DNA of 64,000 bases from positions 1,798,001 to 1,862,000 of the forward strand of contig CP080408.1 in assembly GCA_019448215.1 (NCBI GenBank), given 5' to 3'. Under the pieces are notes generated by a model. It did no database searches and had not been told where the DNA came from. It saw only the letters and a program-made list of their open reading frames with translations. Below are positions 7,358 through 16,944 of the stretch, one piece after another (position 1 is the first letter of the stretch; each line of letters opens with the position of its first letter). The DNA comes from Thalassovita mediterranea (GTDB lineage: Bacteria; Pseudomonadota; Alphaproteobacteria; Caulobacterales; Hyphomonadaceae). Both the position numbers and the translations under genes were made by a program.

Positions 7358-9187
7358 ATGACCGAGCCTACATCGCTTCGCAATATCGCGATCATCGCCC
7401 ACGTTGACCACGGCAAGACCACGCTGGTCGACTGCCTTCTCAAACAGTCCGGCACCTTCCGCGAGAATGAAGAGACTGCCGACCGGATGATGGACTCCAA
7501 CGATCTGGAGCGCGAGCGCGGCATCACGATCCTCGCCAAGACCACGTCGGTCGTCTGGGGCGATACGCGCGTCAACATTGTCGACACGCCGGGTCACGCC
7601 GACTTTGGCGGCGAAGTGGAGCGTATCCTGAACATGGTGGATGGCGCGATCGTGCTGGTCGACGCCGCTGAAGGCCCAATGCCGCAAACCAAGTTTGTTG
7701 TGTCGAAGGCGCTGAAAGTGGGCCTGAAGCCCATCGTCTGCGTCAACAAGATCGACAAGCCGGACAGCCGTCCTGACTACGTCATCAACGAAGTGTTCGA
7801 CCTCTTCGCTGACCTTGGCGCCGATGACGAACAGCTCGACTTCCCGATCCTCTACGGCTCGGCGAAGAATGGCTGGATGAGCATGGATCACGAGAAGCCG
7901 GAAACCGACATGGCGGCTTTGTTCGAGCTGGTCATCAAGCATGTGCCAGAGCCGCGCACCGAGGAAGGCCCGTTCCGGATGCTCGCGACGACCATCTCGT
8001 CCGACAACTTCCTTGGCCGCATCCTGACCGGTCGCATCACCTCCGGCACCATCAAGCCAAACCAGACGGTGAAAGTGCTCTCGCGCGATGGTGAGCTGGT
8101 TGAGCAGGGCCGTGTCTCCAAGGTGCTGGCGTTCCGCGGTCTTGGCCGTGAGCCGATCGAGGAAGGCGTCGCTGGCGACATCGTTTCGCTGTCAGGCCTC
8201 ACCAAGGCGAACGTGGCCGACACTTTTGTCGATCCTTCGGTCAGTGAGCCTATCCAGGCCCAGCCGATTGACCCGCCAACGCTCTCCATGACCTTCCGCG
8301 TCAATGACAGCCCGCTGGCCGGTACCGAAGGCAAGAAGGTGACCTCGCGCCTTATCTGGGACCGTCTGGTCAAGGAAGCTGAGGGCAACGTTGCGCTTCA
8401 GGTGGAGCGCTCGACCGAAGCCGAAGCCTTCACCGTCTCCGGCCGGGGCGAGCTTCAACTGGCCGTCCTTATCGAGACCATGCGCCGCGAAGGCTTTGAA
8501 CTTGGCGTGATGCGTCCGAAGGTCGTCATGAAGGAAGACCCGGATACGGGCGAAAAGCTCGAGCCGATCGAGGAAGTTGTCATCGACGTCGATGATGAGC
8601 ACACCGGCGTGATTGTGCAGAAGCTGCAGGAGCGCAAGGCCGACATGATGGAGATGAAGCCATCGGGCGCCGGGCGTACGCGGCTTGTCTTCCACGCGCC
8701 GACGCGCGGCCTGATCGGCTATCAGGGTGAGCTTCTGTCTGACACGCGCGGCACGGCCATCATGAACCGCGTCTTCCTTGAATACGCGCCCTACAAAGGC
8801 CCGATCAAAGGCCGCCACACCGGCGTGCTCGTGTCGATGGAGCAGGGCGAGGCAGTGGCTTTTGCCCTCTTCAACCTCGAAGACCGGGGCCCGATGATGA
8901 TCCACCCTGGCGACAAGGTCTATCAGGGCATGATCATCGGCGAGCATACGCGCGACAATGACCTCGAGGTCAACGTCATGAAGGGCAAGAAGCTGACCAA
9001 CGTGCGCGCGTCGGGCACTGATGAGGCCGTGCGCCTGACCCCGCCGCTGCAGATGACGCTGGAGCGTTCGCTGGCCTATATCGCTGACGATGAGCTGGTC
9101 GAAGTGACGCCGCAGTCCATCCGCCTGCGTAAGATCCACCTCGACCCGCATGAGCGTAAGAAGGCGGCAAAGGCAGCCAGCGCGTAA
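7358..9187 (+). CDS. typA: Ribosome-associated GTPase TypA/BipA
   Basis: A 609-residue translational GTPase of the EF-G family that binds the 70S ribosome, aids late 50S assembly and is needed in stress and cold. The P-loop AHVDHGKTT is at residues 14-22, followed by ERGITI, DTPGHAD and NKID. EF-G-like domains and the TypA-specific C-terminal domain ([20 protein letters not shown]) follow. Length matches the family. It is a single gene with a terminator about 54 nt after its stop. Confidence 0.97.
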   Translation: MTEPTSLRNIAIIAHVDHGKTTLVDCLLKQSGTFRENEETADRMMDSNDLERERGITILAKTTSVVWGDTRVNIVDTPGHADFGGEVERILNMVDGAIVLVDAAEGPMPQTKFVVSKALKVGLKPIVCVNKIDKPDSRPDYVINEVFDLFADLGADDEQLDFPILYGSAKNGWMSMDHEKPETDMAALFELVIKHVPEPRTEEGPFRMLATTISSDNFLGRILTGRITSGTIKPNQTVKVLSRDGELVEQGRVSKVLAFRGLGREPIEEGVAGDIVSLSGLTKANVADTFVDPSVSEPIQAQPIDPPTLSMTFRVNDSPLAGTEGKKVTSRLIWDRLVKEAEGNVALQVERSTEAEAFTVSGRGELQLAVLIETMRREGFELGVMRPKVVMKEDPDTGEKLEPIEEVVIDVDDEHTGVIVQKLQERKADMMEMKPSGAGRTRLVFHAPTRGLIGYQGELLSDTRGTAIMNRVFLEYAPYKGPIKGRHTGVLVSMEQGEAVAFALFNLEDRGPMMIHPGDKVYQGMIIGEHTRDNDLEVNVMKGKKLTNVRASGTDEAVRLTPPLQMTLERSLAYIADDELVEVTPQSIRLRKIHLDPHERKKAAKAASA

Positions 9188-9240
9188 AGTGGTATAGCGC
9201 TGCTATCGCTTGCGAGAGTGGTTCAGACGTCAAAATGATT

Positions 9241-9277
9241 GCGGCCAGCACCGATATTGGGCTGGCCGCTTTCGTTT
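9241..9277 (+). terminator. Rho-independent terminator after typA
   Basis: GCGGCCAGC (9241-9249) and GCTGGCCGC (9261-9269) form a perfect 9-bp stem with an 11-nt loop, followed by TTTCGTTT. Confidence 0.75.
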
Positions 9278-9326
9278 CTGGCAGACCTGGCCCCCGCCAT
9301 GCGGCAGAGGCGCGGAGACCCCGTAC

Positions 9327-9617
9327 TTAGTTCGGGGTTTCGTCGTCCGTCATAGCTTCTTCGGTGTCGTTGGCAGCATCCTGGATGGCTTCGCCAGCAT
9401 CATCCATCGCTTCGCCTGTCTCTTCGACGGCTTCAGCGGTGCCGTCTTCGATTGCTTCACCAGCTTCTTCAAGCTCGTCACCAACGGTTTCTTCTTCGAT
9501 GACGACTTCTTCTTCTGCAGGCGGGGTTTCGATCTCGACCTCAGTGGTTTCACCTTCGCAACCAGCGAGGACAGCGGCGAATGCGCCAGCAGCAGCAATG
9601 TAGAAAAGTTTTTTCAT
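9327..9617 (-). CDS. Small acidic lipoprotein with helical repeats
   Basis: A 96-residue protein with signal peptide and lipobox ending LAGC (Cys19). The mature part is extremely acidic: first an EEE-rich stretch, then repeats of the form E-E-x-G-E-A-I/M-x-D-A/D that should form an amphipathic helix. AAGGG precedes the ATG. It is convergent with typA. No enzyme domain is seen; similar short acidic lipoproteins are common in Hyphomonadaceae and have no assigned role. An envelope stress or spacer function is only a guess. Confidence 0.75.
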   Translation of the reverse strand: MKKLFYIAAAGAFAAVLAGCEGETTEVEIETPPAEEEVVIEEETVGDELEEAGEAIEDGTAEAVEETGEAMDDAGEAIQDAANDTEEAMTDDETPN

Positions 9618-9849
9618 GTCCGGACCCTTTCATAAGCGGATGTTGAGCGATGTGACGAAATCGTGATTTGCGCAAGGAGGTGATGGGGAAAAATTTTCGT
9701 GAGACGCCCAATCGCCCAGCCTGTAGGCACGCACGCGTATCCACTGGACGGCATGACGCTATCGGTCAGACCGTAAAACTTGCTGCAGTGGCCGACGCAA
9801 CCTTTCCGTCTAACTTATGTTATCAACACTCAAGTTGGGGAGTTTGAGC

Positions 9850-10371
9850 ATGGCAGGCACTGACGCGGCTGTTGGATCGGCAGAAGTAGGGCTCAACCGG
9901 GACGTTTTCCTGCGATCGCTTCTTCGTGAACTCTCCGGCACGCTCGAGGCCGTTGTCGGTCTAGAAGATGCCTCTGGCTATATCTCCGTCGTTGGCGGCG
10001 CCATCGGGCGTCAGATCAACCAGGCCTACAAGAATGAGATCAATGTCCAGAATCTCAGCCGCGACCAGATCGGCGAGGTGCTCGTCGACCTGAAACGCCG
10101 CATCGAGGGCGACTTCTACATTATTGAAGCCGACGACACGAAGATCGTGCTGGGCAACAATGCCTGCCCGTTTGGCCGTTATGTCGACGGGCGCCCGTCG
10201 CTTTGCATGATGACGTCGAATGTGTTCGGGACCATCGCTGCCGACAATCTTGGCTATGCCAATGTGGTGATCGAGGAAGCCATCGCGCGCGGAGACACAG
10301 GATGCCGGGTCGTGGTCAATCTGGTGCAACCTGATGAAGCGCCCGAGGGGCGCGAATATTTTGGCGCCTGA
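9850..10371 (+). CDS. Methanogen-output-domain 1 sensory protein
   Basis: A 173-residue protein with a MetOD1/V4R-like fold pattern: an N-terminal helical part, then [25 protein letters not shown], a second conserved Cys in [10 protein letters not shown] and a third in TGCRVVV. These Cys positions are typical of the domain, first described in methanogen signal proteins, and could bind a cofactor or metal. GGGGAG is placed 8 nt before the ATG at 9850; the upstream ATG at 9817 lacks one. It overlaps the histidine kinase gene downstream, so the two probably form one signalling unit. Confidence 0.75.
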   Translation: MAGTDAAVGSAEVGLNRDVFLRSLLRELSGTLEAVVGLEDASGYISVVGGAIGRQINQAYKNEINVQNLSRDQIGEVLVDLKRRIEGDFYIIEADDTKIVLGNNACPFGRYVDGRPSLCMMTSNVFGTIAADNLGYANVVIEEAIARGDTGCRVVVNLVQPDEAPEGREYFGA

Positions 10372-11395
10372 TCCTTCGCCTTTCGCGGACTGGGTAGATA
10401 TTTTCGACGTCTCCAGGGAGGCGCTGATGCTGGTTGGCGACGACGGGGTCATACACGCCAGCAATGGCCCCATGCGCCAGATCCTGTCGGGGGCAAAGCC
10501 GGGGTCAGAGCTTGGATCGCATCTGGCTGGCGGTGACGAAGCGTTTGGCGACCTCGTCTCAAGCCTGCGCACCAGCGCAGACCCCCTTCCCATAAGCCTG
10601 ACCTTGAAGGACGCAGATGGCGAAGACCTGAAACTGCGCGGCGTTGGCAAGCGTCTGCGCCGGGCCGGTCGCGGCGTCTACTTTACGCTTCGCTTCAGTT
10701 CAGACGACGGCGATAATTTCGCGGCGCTCAGCCTGCAGGTCGCGGAGCTGGACCAGGAAGTGCGTGCCCGCCGCGCGGCCCAGCAGTCGGCAGAGGCAGC
10801 ACTGGAGATCAACCGCCTGCTGACGAAAGAGCTTCATCACCGGGTGAACAATAATCTGCAGCTGCAGATATCACTGTTGCGACGCGCTGCACGGCTAACG
10901 GCGAATGTGGAAGTAAAACGCTTTGTCGAGCACGCCATCGGACGCCTTCGCGCCATGTCCGCAGGCCTGGACCTGACCTATCGAAGCGGCGAAACCGGCG
11001 TGGACATCTCCGATCTTGCAGAGAAACTGGCGCGGCAGGCCGCCGAAATCCTGCCCACCGAGCGAGATATTGATCTGTCCTTGAACGCACGCTTCACCGT
11101 GTCCGTGCCGCAGGTAACGCCGCTCGCTCTGATCATTCATGAAACGCTGACCCGCGTTTTCGCGCCTGATGACGGCGATGGTGAGGGCCGGATAGAGCTG
11201 CGCGCTGATCTGGACGAGGGCGGCCCTTGGTTGGAATTGTCAGATAGCGGCCAATGGTCTGACGTCCCTGCGACCGGAGATCCCGCAGAGGCCAATACGC
11301 TGATCGACACGCTGGCCAAGCAGGCGGGCGTCGCAGTGATGCGTAATGATGAAGGCGGCAGGCGTCTCAGACTTCAATTCGTGACGCTCGCCTAG
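10334..11395 (+). CDS. Sensor histidine kinase, HisKA_2/HWE type
   Basis: A soluble kinase of up to 353 residues. A PAS-like N-terminal region ([17 protein letters not shown]) is followed by a short coiled coil and the phosphoacceptor [17 protein letters not shown], diagnostic of HisKA_2-type kinases, then a weakly conserved ATPase domain with an N-box-like region around [14 protein letters not shown]. No membrane segment is present. The ATG at 10334 overlaps the upstream gene by 38 nt; an in-frame TTG at 10361 behind GAGGGG would overlap by 11 nt and may be the true start. The target is likely a PhyR-like or other response regulator encoded elsewhere. Confidence 0.82.
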   Translation: MKRPRGANILAPDPSPFADWVDIFDVSREALMLVGDDGVIHASNGPMRQILSGAKPGSELGSHLAGGDEAFGDLVSSLRTSADPLPISLTLKDADGEDLKLRGVGKRLRRAGRGVYFTLRFSSDDGDNFAALSLQVAELDQEVRARRAAQQSAEAALEINRLLTKELHHRVNNNLQLQISLLRRAARLTANVEVKRFVEHAIGRLRAMSAGLDLTYRSGETGVDISDLAEKLARQAAEILPTERDIDLSLNARFTVSVPQVTPLALIIHETLTRVFAPDDGDGEGRIELRADLDEGGPWLELSDSGQWSDVPATGDPAEANTLIDTLAKQAGVAVMRNDEGGRRLRLQFVTLA

Positions 11396-11910
11396 TCGGT
11401 CAGGGTAGGATCGGCGAGGCGGGCAATCGCCTGCTGCTTTACGCCATCTACAGCAGGCGCGATCTGCGCGAGGCTGCTCTGCCTCGATCCGTTCGCCACT
11501 TCATCGAAAACGATCTTCGTGCCGCCAGTTTCGGAATCTTCTTCCAGCGTGATGGTCCAGACGACCTGTACGCCCATGCCCTGCAATGGCCCGAAAGGAG
11601 CGTCGAGCCGCAGCATCTTGTTCTCAAGGATTGAGAGGACGCGGCCATGCTCAACCGCATTGCCCTCCCAGCTTTCCATCCACAATCCGCCCGCATTCGG
11701 GTTGAGCCAGAGGTGTTCGGCCTTGCCGGAATAGGTGTGATCTGGGTGCCACCAGCTGTCTGGCTGGATGAGGCGCTCCCATGTCTCCTCGACGCCCAGC
11801 GCCGACACCGCTTCATGGCGCAGCGTGTAATGATCTGCGGTCGCGGTGACGACTTCGGCGCTGGCTGGCAGGCCGACAAGCGCGGCGGCCAGAAGACAGG
11901 CTGATCTCAT
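11392..11910 (-). CDS. Secreted SRPBCC-family protein
   Basis: A 172-residue protein with a signal peptide (MRSACLLAAALVGLPASA) and a START/AHA1-like ligand-binding fold: the typical EETWERLIQPDSWW, then the strands around AGGLWMESWEG and the C-terminal helix. Members bind hydrophobic ligands, and the signal peptide puts this one in the periplasm. GGAGGAG is 5 nt upstream of the ATG at 11910. Its stop codon shares CTAG with the stop of the convergent kinase gene. Confidence 0.72.
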   Translation of the reverse strand: MRSACLLAAALVGLPASAEVVTATADHYTLRHEAVSALGVEETWERLIQPDSWWHPDHTYSGKAEHLWLNPNAGGLWMESWEGNAVEHGRVLSILENKMLRLDAPFGPLQGMGVQVVWTITLEEDSETGGTKIVFDEVANGSRQSSLAQIAPAVDGVKQQAIARLADPTLTD

Positions 11911-12036
11911 GAACTCCTCCATCTCTTTGCACGCACTATTTGCGGAGAATGCCGGACTGGCAAGTTGTGGCTTGTTTGCATCGGGTGAGGGGGAAAGCGG
12001 AACATCGCGTTACCAAAGCGTCATAAACTTCTATGC

Positions 12037-12513
12037 ATGGCCGCATGGCGCGATACACATGTCCTCATGGCGCTTTTGCTTCATCAGGGTGCAGGCTGGA
12101 AGATCAGGCCTTATGCTCGGACTGACAATGTCAGCGTGGAGACGCTTTTTCTCGATTGCCTCGATGCCTTTCCCTGGCGCAGCGGCCCCGTCGATGAGCT
12201 TATCCGCCTTCGCCAGACACTTCGCCTTTCGCGCTGCATCGTTGCCGAAGAGCCCCATGCCGGTGTGATCGGTTTCCTGACGCTGGAGCGGAAAAGCTCT
12301 TATGTGCCGCACTTGTTTGTTGCTGAGGACTGGCGACTTTGCGGGGTGGGATCAGGCCTGCTGGAGGTTGCGCGTGATCTGGCGCGCGCGCCGCTTTCGC
12401 TCGATGTCGATGACCAGAATGCGCTGGCGATGAAGGCCTATCTCGCAATGGGCTGGACCGAGAAGGTCGACACATCGATCCGGCCGGGCCAAAGGCGGCT
12501 TACGGGGCCTTAG
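12037..12513 (+). CDS. GNAT-family N-acetyltransferase
   Basis: About 158 residues. The acetyl-CoA-binding region is VPHLFVAEDWRLCGVGSGLLEVARDL, where the usual R/Q-x-x-G-x-G/A loop reads RLCGVGSG; the C-terminal strand-helix (LSLDVDDQNALAMKAYLAMGW) matches the family. Substrate is unknown. The start is uncertain: ATG at 12037 and ATG at 12067 are both in frame and neither has a strong ribosome site. Its stop shares TTAG with the convergent DUF1622 gene. Confidence 0.8.
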   Translation: MAAWRDTHVLMALLLHQGAGWKIRPYARTDNVSVETLFLDCLDAFPWRSGPVDELIRLRQTLRLSRCIVAEEPHAGVIGFLTLERKSSYVPHLFVAEDWRLCGVGSGLLEVARDLARAPLSLDVDDQNALAMKAYLAMGWTEKVDTSIRPGQRRLTGP

Positions 12514-12908
12514 CCCGTTTTTCGGGCGCGGTGGCCGGACAGTCCAAGCGCCTCGCTTTCTTCCTGACTTAGCGCCTCAATCTCCTTGCCGAGGAAGTAG
12601 CTGACGACTGTGCGTACACCGGCGACAATGGCGAGGACGATCACGTCGTCGAGGGTGCGGTGAACGATCGTGAAGAGAATATCCGCGACGATGAGAAATT
12701 CGAGCGCCGCAAGAATATATGTGCCAAGTTTGAGGCGGCCGCGCTGCAGGGCTGTGGTCGCGCTAAGCGATGGCGAAAGCAGGCCGGTTGCAACCGTCCA
12801 CAGAAAAACCAGCGAGCCGATGATCAGGATCAGTGCGGAGACAAGCTCAATACAGAACGACAGCGTCTCAAGAATGCTCGTCAGATAATTCGTTTCGCCA
12901 GATTCCAT
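12510..12908 (-). CDS. DUF1622 membrane protein
   Basis: A 132-residue protein with three predicted membrane helices at about residues 18-42, 64-82 and 88-108. The pattern RGRLKLGTYILAALEFLIVADIL and the following DDVIVLAIVAGVRTVVSYFLGKEIE are typical of DUF1622. Function is unknown. It follows the purine deaminase gene on the same strand with a 73-nt gap and may be read from the same transcript. Confidence 0.85.
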   Translation of the reverse strand: MESGETNYLTSILETLSFCIELVSALILIIGSLVFLWTVATGLLSPSLSATTALQRGRLKLGTYILAALEFLIVADILFTIVHRTLDDVIVLAIVAGVRTVVSYFLGKEIEALSQEESEALGLSGHRARKTG

Positions 12909-12981
12909 GGGGGCCTCCTAGCCAAGCGACGCTCGGGACGTGCCGCAGGTTCCAGACGGTTTTCTTCAGGCCCTGCCAAGT

Positions 12982-13995
12982 TCAATGGGCGGCGGCGACC
13001 TTGTCGATCTCGGCGAGGTGCCTTGCCTGCTCTTCGGCTGGCAGGAAGGAGCCTGTAAAACTGTTCTTCGCCAGCGTGATGATGTCGTCACGCGTCAGGC
13101 CGACGGCCTTGGCCGTTTCGCGGAAGTTCTGGTTCACATAGCCGCCGAAATAGGCCGGATCGTCGGAGTTCACCGTCGCCTTGAGGCCAAGTTCCAGCAT
13201 CTTTTTCATGGGGTGTTCTTTGAGGTCATCGACGACACAAAGCGAGAGGTTCGAAAGCGGGCACACTGTCAGCGTCATGCCGCTTTCAGCGAGGCGGGCG
13301 ACAAGCTTCTCATCTTCCAGCGAGCGATTGCCGTGATCGATGCGGTCTACCTTCAGCTCGTCCAGCGCCTCATAGACATAGGCGGGCGGGCCTTCTTCAC
13401 CTGCATGGGCGACAAGCTTCAGCCCGGCTTTGCGGGCCTCTTCATAGATGCGCGCAAACTTGGAAGGCGGGTGGCCATTCTCTGAACTGTCGAGGCCGAT
13501 GCCATGGATCCTTGAGAGCCATGGCTTTGCCTGGTCCCAGGTCTCGAACGCCTCTTCCTCGGAGAGGTGGCGCAGGAAGCACATGATAAGGCGATAGGTT
13601 ATGCCGTACTTGTCGTTGGCCGCGTCGAGCGCTTTCAGGATACCGCGGATCGGCACGTCGAATGGGATGCCGCGTTCGGTGTGGCCCTGCGGGTCAAAGA
13701 AAACCTCGACATGGCGGACATTATCGGCGGCGACGCGCTGCAGATAGGCATCGGTCAGGTCGTGGAAGTCGGCCTCTGTCTGCAGGACCGACATGCCCTG
13801 ATAATAGATGTCGAGGAAGTCCTGCAGGTTCGAGAACTCGTACGCGGCGCGGACTTCCTCAAGCGTCTTGAAGGGAATGTCGACCTTGTTGCGGGCGGCA
13901 AATTCGAGAAGCTGCTCAGGCTCGAGACTACCTTCGAGGTGAAGGTGCAGCTCGGCCTTGGGCAGCGCGTCGATCAGGGCATCAAGGTCTGACAT
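12982..13995 (-). CDS. add: Adenine/adenosine deaminase
   Basis: A 337-residue zinc enzyme of the adenosine deaminase superfamily, acting in purine salvage. Zinc ligands are in ELHLHLEGSL (His17, His19), the catalytic Glu region in HAGEEGPP, and the last Asp in NSDDPAYFGGY. The wording SDDPAYFGGYVN is the form I associate with the adenine deaminase (Aah1-like, ADE type 2) branch rather than classic adenosine deaminase, so adenine to hypoxanthine may be the real reaction. It starts 8 nt after the S9 peptidase stop, so the two are likely co-transcribed. Confidence 0.9.
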   Translation of the reverse strand: MSDLDALIDALPKAELHLHLEGSLEPEQLLEFAARNKVDIPFKTLEEVRAAYEFSNLQDFLDIYYQGMSVLQTEADFHDLTDAYLQRVAADNVRHVEVFFDPQGHTERGIPFDVPIRGILKALDAANDKYGITYRLIMCFLRHLSEEEAFETWDQAKPWLSRIHGIGLDSSENGHPPSKFARIYEEARKAGLKLVAHAGEEGPPAYVYEALDELKVDRIDHGNRSLEDEKLVARLAESGMTLTVCPLSNLSLCVVDDLKEHPMKKMLELGLKATVNSDDPAYFGGYVNQNFRETAKAVGLTRDDIITLAKNSFTGSFLPAEEQARHLAEIDKVAAAH

Positions 13996-14003
13996 TGTGG
14001 GTC

Positions 14004-16085
14004 CTATTCCTCGCTTTCTTCGTCCTGCTTTGCAGGATCATACTTCGCGAACCAACCCATGATGTTGTCGGTCTTGGCGATGAGGCGGCTCGGGCGACCG
14101 GCGATATAGTGCGGGGAGCCTGGAACGCGAATAAGAGCCGTGTCGACGCCCTGGAGTTTCAGAGCGGTGTAGAACTGCTCAGCTTCCCAGGTCGGCGTGC
14201 GCCAGTCTTCCTCGCCCACCATGACAAGCGTCGGCGTCGTCACATTGCCAACGAGCGAGATTGGCGAGAGGTCGAAATAGGCCTGCGGGTTTTCCCACGG
14301 GTCCTCGCGGATCCAGTGGCGCCAGACGAAGGGGGCGATATCGCCTGCCAGCGCCATGGTAAACCAGTTGATCACCGGCTTGATCGTGGCGGCTGCCGCA
14401 AAACGGTCTGTCTTGCCAACGGCCCATGCGGTGAGGACGCCACCGCCAGACCCGCCAGTGATGAAGAGGCGTTCCGGGTCGACATAATTGCGGGCCACCA
14501 TCTCATCGACGACGGTCATCAGGTCATCATGGTCGGTGGACGGATAGGCCTTGTCGATCAGCTGGGCGAACTCCTCACCATAGCCGGTCGAACCGCGCGG
14601 GTTGGCCCAGACGGTCACATAGCCTTCGGCGGCATAGCGCTGGATCTCGCTTGCGAAGAAGGGGCCGTACATGGAGAACGGGCCGCCATGGATCTCAAGG
14701 ATCATCGGGAAGCTGCCATCGGCGGTAAAGTCTGGCGGCAGGGCCACCCAGGCCTCGATTTCGCGGCCATCGGCGCTGGAAGAGACTTTCACTTCCTCAA
14801 CGCGGGCCATGTCGAGATAGGGCAGGACGTCGGCATTGAGTGAGGTCAGCGTACGTGCATTCACGCCGCGCCCGGCGACCGCGACCTCTGCTGGGGCGTC
14901 GGCGGTGCCAGCGGTATAGGCGATGACTGGATTACGCGTCTGCGAAACAGAGAAGTCTGCGCCCGCATAGGGCCGGCCGATAGAGGTGCCGCCAAGGCCT
15001 GAGACGGCGATGGAGGTGTCGCCGCCCGTCGTGATCTGGAAGATGTCCATATTGCCGGCATTCTCAATGGCGCTGTAGAGCGAGCGGCCATCGGGTGCCC
15101 ATTGCAGGGCGCCGATCTCACGGTCGAAGTCGGCGGCAATTTCGCGGACGTTCGAGCCGTCGGCATCCATCAGGTAGAGGTTGGCCTGCTCATAGGCTTT
15201 CAGATTATCGTCATGGCCGCGGAACGCGATCGTGCGCCCGTCTGGTGAGACGACAGGGCCAAAGTCAGGGCCGTCGCGGCTGGTCAGTGGGCGCATGGAA
15301 AGATCGGAGAGCTCTACGGCGTAAATCTCGCTCTCGATCGGGTCGAGGTCGGCGTCTTCGGCCGTGTTGCCTGTGACGAGCAGCGTATCATTGTCGAGCC
15401 AGACAGGCCCGCCGAGATCAGCGTCGCCCTTGGTGACCTGGCGCGGTGAGCCACCATCGGCAGAGAGCACGAAAGTGTGCGTGGTGCCTTCCTCGAGATA
15501 GCCCTGACCGTCGAAGCGGAAGGTTAGATCATCGAAGACACGGACGGGTTCGTTCCACTCTGCGCCTTCGCGCTGGCTAGGGGCGGTGGCAAAGCTTGGC
15601 TTCTCACCCTTCACGAACATCGAGAAAGCGATCTTCGAGCCGTCGGGCGACCATTTCGCGCCGCCAGCGCCGTACTCAAGCTGGGCGAGGGAGAAACTCT
15701 GGCCAGTGTCGAGATAGTGGAGGCGAAGCTCTGGCTTACCGTCAGCCGAGGCGGTGGAGTAGAGCAGCTTCGAGCCGTCGGGAGACCAGGCCGGCGCTCC
15801 GGCAGATGCGCCGCCTGTCACGAGCGGGCGCTGCTCGCCAGAGGCGACGTCGATGATCCAGAGGTCGCCGCGGTCGCGGTCTTTCAGCTGGTCCATGGAA
15901 TGGCGGACATAGACGATCTTCGAGCCGTCAGGCGAAATCTGGGGAGAGGTTGCGTATTCAATGTCGAAGACGCGTTCAGCGGTGAAGCGGCGGCTTTCCT
16001 CGTCGCTGCCTGCGTCCTGCGCGCCAGCGCCCAACGCGCACAATCCGGTCAGGCAGACGCCCGCAAGAAATGCCCACTTTTTCAT
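14004..16085 (-). CDS. Secreted S9-family (prolyl oligopeptidase-like) peptidase
   Basis: A 693-residue protein with a signal peptide (MKKWAFLAGVCLTGLCALGA) and an N-terminal beta propeller built from TolB/PD40-type repeats (SPDGSKI/L recurring). The C-terminal alpha/beta hydrolase domain has nucleophile Ser546 in GGSGGG, an acid in GEEDWRTP and His in GSPHYIAG. It probably degrades peptides in the periplasm as an acylaminoacyl-peptidase-type enzyme. GGGAGGA precedes the ATG at 16085; upstream in-frame codons to 16136 lack a signal. The purine deaminase gene follows at once. Confidence 0.92.
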   Translation of the reverse strand: MKKWAFLAGVCLTGLCALGAGAQDAGSDEESRRFTAERVFDIEYATSPQISPDGSKIVYVRHSMDQLKDRDRGDLWIIDVASGEQRPLVTGGASAGAPAWSPDGSKLLYSTASADGKPELRLHYLDTGQSFSLAQLEYGAGGAKWSPDGSKIAFSMFVKGEKPSFATAPSQREGAEWNEPVRVFDDLTFRFDGQGYLEEGTTHTFVLSADGGSPRQVTKGDADLGGPVWLDNDTLLVTGNTAEDADLDPIESEIYAVELSDLSMRPLTSRDGPDFGPVVSPDGRTIAFRGHDDNLKAYEQANLYLMDADGSNVREIAADFDREIGALQWAPDGRSLYSAIENAGNMDIFQITTGGDTSIAVSGLGGTSIGRPYAGADFSVSQTRNPVIAYTAGTADAPAEVAVAGRGVNARTLTSLNADVLPYLDMARVEEVKVSSSADGREIEAWVALPPDFTADGSFPMILEIHGGPFSMYGPFFASEIQRYAAEGYVTVWANPRGSTGYGEEFAQLIDKAYPSTDHDDLMTVVDEMVARNYVDPERLFITGGSGGGVLTAWAVGKTDRFAAAATIKPVINWFTMALAGDIAPFVWRHWIREDPWENPQAYFDLSPISLVGNVTTPTLVMVGEEDWRTPTWEAEQFYTALKLQGVDTALIRVPGSPHYIAGRPSRLIAKTDNIMGWFAKYDPAKQDEESEE

Positions 16086-16240
16086 CTGAAATCCTCCCGC
16101 AGCTTTTGACATTGCAGGAATGTCTAGCATGCACATTCCGCAATGACAGGGTTAAGCAGGCGTTATTTTGGTGACATGCTGCCCTGATGAGCTAGGGTCT
16201 TGCTGGAAATACCGCCTTGGGGGGCGATGGAGATGAGAAA

Positions 16241-16942
16241 ATGGACCTGATCTGGTGGATATTGCCCGCGCTGTCGGGTGTCGTTGGCCTGATGCTGACC
16301 TTTGCGGGGCTTGGACGACTTTTCAAGCTGCGGGTTATGACCGGTGCGCTGCGCTTCCTCTTCGGGATCGGTTTTCTGGGGATCGCTGGCATCGGCACGT
16401 TTCTCGGCCTGAACCTGCAGACCTATGAGCGCCTGACCTATGAGCGGCCCGTCGCGCGCGTCACCTTTGCGGCGGTCGGCGGCGAAGAGAATGCCTACCG
16501 GGTGAATGTCGATCTCGCAGGCGGCGGTGAGGTCATCTGTTTCGACCCGGGCGCCGAGGGAGAGCCTTGTGTTCTTAGCGGGGATGAGTTCTCGCTCGGC
16601 GCGCGCGTCATCACCTTTGAACCCATGGCTAACATGCTGGGCTATGACAGCGTCTACCGGCTTGAATATATGGAAGGCCGGATGAACCGCCGGTACAATA
16701 CAAGCTCTGTCAGTGAGGCGACGAGCAATGGTCTCGCCCTGTCGGAGAACCCCGGCCTCGACGTATTCGCCCTTGCCCGTGAGCAGGGCGAGCGGGTCGG
16801 CGTGAAGGGCAGCCAGTTCGGCTCTGCTGTTTACGCCCCCATGGCAGATGGCCTCGCCTATGACATTGTCATCACACAGCAGGCGCTGCGACTTGAGCCG
16901 GCCAATGCCGCCGCGCGCCAGCAACTCGAAACAGGGAGCTGA
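16241..16942 (+). CDS. Membrane protein of unknown function
   Basis: A 233-residue protein with two N-terminal membrane helices (residues 3-24 and about 40-60) followed by a soluble region that would face the periplasm, rich in beta strand (ARVTFAAVGGEENAYRVNVDL). I do not recognise a named domain; similar sequences are sometimes labelled as multidrug-efflux-pump-like without support. Start MDLIWWILP at 16241 has GGAGATGAG before it. It ends 2 nt before the TTG start of the methyltransferase gene, so the two are probably one operon. Confidence 0.7.
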   Translation: MDLIWWILPALSGVVGLMLTFAGLGRLFKLRVMTGALRFLFGIGFLGIAGIGTFLGLNLQTYERLTYERPVARVTFAAVGGEENAYRVNVDLAGGGEVICFDPGAEGEPCVLSGDEFSLGARVITFEPMANMLGYDSVYRLEYMEGRMNRRYNTSSVSEATSNGLALSENPGLDVFALAREQGERVGVKGSQFGSAVYAPMADGLAYDIVITQQALRLEPANAAARQQLETGS

Positions 16943-16944
16943 CC

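Noticed and set aside
12031-12312. 93-residue minus-strand frame
   Set aside because: Antisense shadow of the GNAT gene at 12037-12513.
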